Part shown: positions 25,611-27,706 of the stretch, one piece after another
Numbering within the stretch: position 1 is the first letter of the stretch
How the letters are laid out: the number at the start of each line of letters is the position of its first letter
Source of the DNA: Alphaproteobacteria bacterium
GTDB taxonomy: Bacteria; Pseudomonadota; Alphaproteobacteria; Sphingomonadales; Sphingomonadaceae
DNA length: 27,706 nt
Assembly: GCA_005882415.1 (NCBI GenBank)
Contig: VBAE01000267.1
Location: 1 to 27,706, forward strand
Direction of reading: 5' to 3'
Program-made: the position numbers and the translations under genes
Notes under the pieces: generated by a model
Database searches by the model: none
Seen by the model: only the letters and a program-made list of their open reading frames with translations
What the model was told of the DNA's origin: nothing

Positions 25611-27706
25611 AACGGCGACGGCGCCACCGACGTGGTGATCGCCAATTCCTTTGGCGGCTTCGACGTCTTCGCCGGCGAATGGACCATCGACGGCTACACC
25701 CTCACCCAGCTCGACCCGGCCGACAACCCCCTCGACGGCCTCACTTATTCCGGCTCCGGCCGGATCGTCCTCCTCGATTATGACGACGATTTCGACGACG
25801 ACGTTCTGCTCGACGACGGCACCACCATCACCGCCTTCCGCAACGACAATGGCGTCTTCAGCCAGGACCCCAACAGCCCGATCGCCGGCCTCCCCGCCGG
25901 CTCGTTCAGCCCGACCATCGTCGATCTCGACTATGACGGCCGCTACGACATCGTCTTCGGCGATGTGGACGGAAGCCTCCACAGCTGGCTCAACCTGTCC
26001 AAATCGATCGCCATCGTCGTCGCGCCCGAGAACGACCGTCCGACGATTGTGAACGGCAACGAGACGTTCCTTCCCGACATCGCCGAGGACTCGACCGGAC
26101 CGCTCGGCGACACCGTCGACAATCTCTTCGGCGGCCACTTCGCCGACGTCGATTCCGCATTCGGCGGAATCGTCCTCACCGGCTATTCGTCCGCCCTGAC
26201 CACCGAAGGCCAATGGCAGTACAACGACGGCACCTTGTGGACCGCGATCGGCGCCCTGAGCAACAACCAGGCGCTCTACCTCGCCCCCGACGTCCGCCTC
26301 CGCTTCGTCCCCGCCGCCGATTATAGCGGCGACCCGCCCGAGCTCGTCGCCCGCCTCGTCGACGACAGCGACCTGCCGCCCCAGCGAGTCACCCCCGTCT
26401 CGATCAGCGACTCCGGCTGCGGCTGCGGCGTGCCCTACACCGCGGACTCCGTCTCGCTCGGAGTGACTGTCACTCCCGTCAACGACGCGCCGGTGCCGAG
26501 CGGCGACCCGGCCGTTCTCGCAGCCGTGGACGAGGACAGCCTCGCCCCCGCCGGCCAGAGCGTCGCCACAATCTTCGGCCCCGCCTTCGCCGATGTGGAC
26601 GGCGACGGCCTCGCCGGCGTCGCGATCACCGGCAATTCCACCACCGCCGCCCAGGGCGAATGGCAATATCATGACGGCAGCCAGTGGACCGCGATCGCCA
26701 CCCCCGACGCCGCCCACGCCCTCGTTCTGAGCGCCTCCACCCTGATCCGCTTCGTGCCGACGGTGAACTATTACGGCCCCGCCCCCGCACTCTCCGCGCA
26801 CCTGATCGACGACAGCGCCGGCGCGGTCAGCAATGCCTCCGGAGTCGACGTTACCACGAACGGCGGAAGCACGGCGATCAGCGCCGCGGCCGTAGCCGTC
26901 GAGCACACAATCACCGCAGTCAACGACGCACCGCTCGCCACCATCGATCCGCCCGCGCTTCAGCGCATCGGCGGCGAAATCCTGGTCAACACCGCCACCG
27001 CCAGCCTCCAGATCGGCCAGAAGATGACGGTGCTGGAAGGCGGCGGCTGGGTCGCCACCTGGCGCGACTTCAGCGGCGGCGGAAGCTCCGACGTCAAGGC
27101 CCAGATCTTCAGCGCCGGCGGGGTCAAGATCGGCTCCGAATTCACCGTCAACGCCTTCCTCGCCAGCGACCAGGCCGAGCCTGCGGTGACCGCGGTCAAA
27201 GGCGGCGGCTTCGCCATCGCCTGGTACGATTTCAGCGGCGTCAATGACTCCAGCGAATCGTCGATCAAGTCGCAATTGTTCGACGATCTCGGCGCGCCTG
27301 TGGGCGGCGAGATGTCGGTCAATTCCGCCACCGCCGGCTTCCAGGGCAAGCCGGTGATCGGCGCGCTCGCCAATGGCGGCTATGTCGTTTCCTGGCAGGA
27401 TCCCAGCCTGGGCGTGGGCGGCGCGCCCGGCGATGGCAGCAGCAACGCGATCAAGGCCCAGCTCTTCGGCGCCAACGGCGCAGCCGTCGGCAGCGAAATC
27501 CTGGTCAACACCGTCACCGCCAATTCGCAGGAGCTTCCCCACATCGCCGCGCTCGACGGCGGCACGAGCTTCGTCGTCGTCTGGACCGACAACAGCCCGG
27601 GCGGCTCGAATCCCGACATCCGCGCCCAGGTCTTCACCCAGGCCGGAGCCAAGGTCGGCGGCGAAATCCTCGTCAACACCTCCACGGCAGGCGCCCAGGC
27701 CGAGCC
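25611..27706 (+). CDS. Giant secreted repeat protein, part 3: FG-GAP, VCBS-like and EFLVNT repeats, runs off the window
   Basis: The third frame is open without a stop from about 25611 to the end of the window (about 698 codons). It starts inside an FG-GAP-like repeat (NGDGATDVVIANSFGG, then IVDLDYDGRYDIVFGD). Two cadherin/VCBS-like units follow, each with an EGQWQYNDG/GEWQYHDGSQWTAI strand and a PVNDAP/AVNDAP link. The EFLVNT-type repeats return from about 26960 (GGEILVNTA, GSEFTVNAF, GSEILVNTV, GGEILVNTS). SDSGCGCGVPY near 26410 is odd, since cysteine is otherwise almost absent from this protein. No secretion signal is visible; a C-terminal RTX-type signal would lie beyond the window. The probable role is as a surface or secreted adhesin-like protein. 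Confidence 0.75.

Noticed and set aside
25599..27542. 647-codon minus-strand open frame opposite the giant repeat protein
   Set aside because: Its apparent repeats are only the reverse complement of the coding repeats on the plus strand, which show real domain sequences.

Overview
This 27.7 kb window is GC-rich DNA with dense, often overlapping genes. Codon use, Tat-exported sugar oxidoreductases and two families of palindromic intergenic repeats suggest an alphaproteobacterium of the Sphingomonadales (inference; there is no rRNA or other phylogenetic marker here). I see no tRNA, rRNA, CRISPR array, transposase or phage gene, and no gene-free stretch longer than about 300 bases.

Region 1 (205-5195), glycan assembly. 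A minus-strand operon reads: polysaccharide-deacetylase-like protein, GT4-type glycosyltransferase (split by an in-frame TAG), SAM methyltransferase, and a formyl-THF-dependent formyltransferase. The last three frames are joined by ATGA overlaps. A divergent DUF4874/DUF4832 protein follows on the plus strand; its signal peptide lies in a different frame from its domains.

Region 2 (5296-22685), a glycoside-oxidation (3-keto-sugar type) utilisation locus. Minus strand: DUF1080 protein -> GH27 alpha-galactosidase. Plus strand, divergent: GMC oxidoreductase -> Tat-exported gluconate-2-dehydrogenase-subunit-3-like protein -> Tat-exported Gfo/Idh/MocA protein. Minus strand: a second subunit-3-like protein -> second GMC oxidoreductase -> pseudoazurin -> PQQ propeller enzyme with a c-type heme domain. 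Plus strand: ThuA-like protein. Minus strand: Tat-exported sugar isomerase (frame-disrupted) -> cytoplasmic Gfo/Idh/MocA -> cytoplasmic sugar isomerase/epimerase -> NupG-type MFS transporter. Plus strand: a lipoprotein with a DUF1080 domain. The proposed logic is as follows. Periplasmic GMC/subunit-3 pairs oxidise sugars or glycosides and pass electrons to copper and heme carriers. DUF1080 proteins, the alpha-galactosidase and the exported isomerase and oxidoreductase cleave or rearrange the products. The MFS protein imports them, and the cytoplasmic pair finishes the conversion. Two operator-like sites of LacI/XylR type lie in divergent promoter regions.

Region 3 (22809-27706, runs off the window), a very large secreted repeat protein. 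It has EFLVNT-type tandem repeats, cadherin-like domains and FG-GAP/VCBS-like repeats, with no N-terminal signal, as expected for a type I secretion substrate. It is broken into three reading frames.

A recurring oddity runs through the window. At five places a conserved protein is interrupted at a point where a stretch of residues appears to be missing: four have a frame change or probable frame change, and one has an in-frame stop. Two more genes show probable in-frame gaps. This pattern is either real gene decay or, more likely, repeated small collapses in the assembly.
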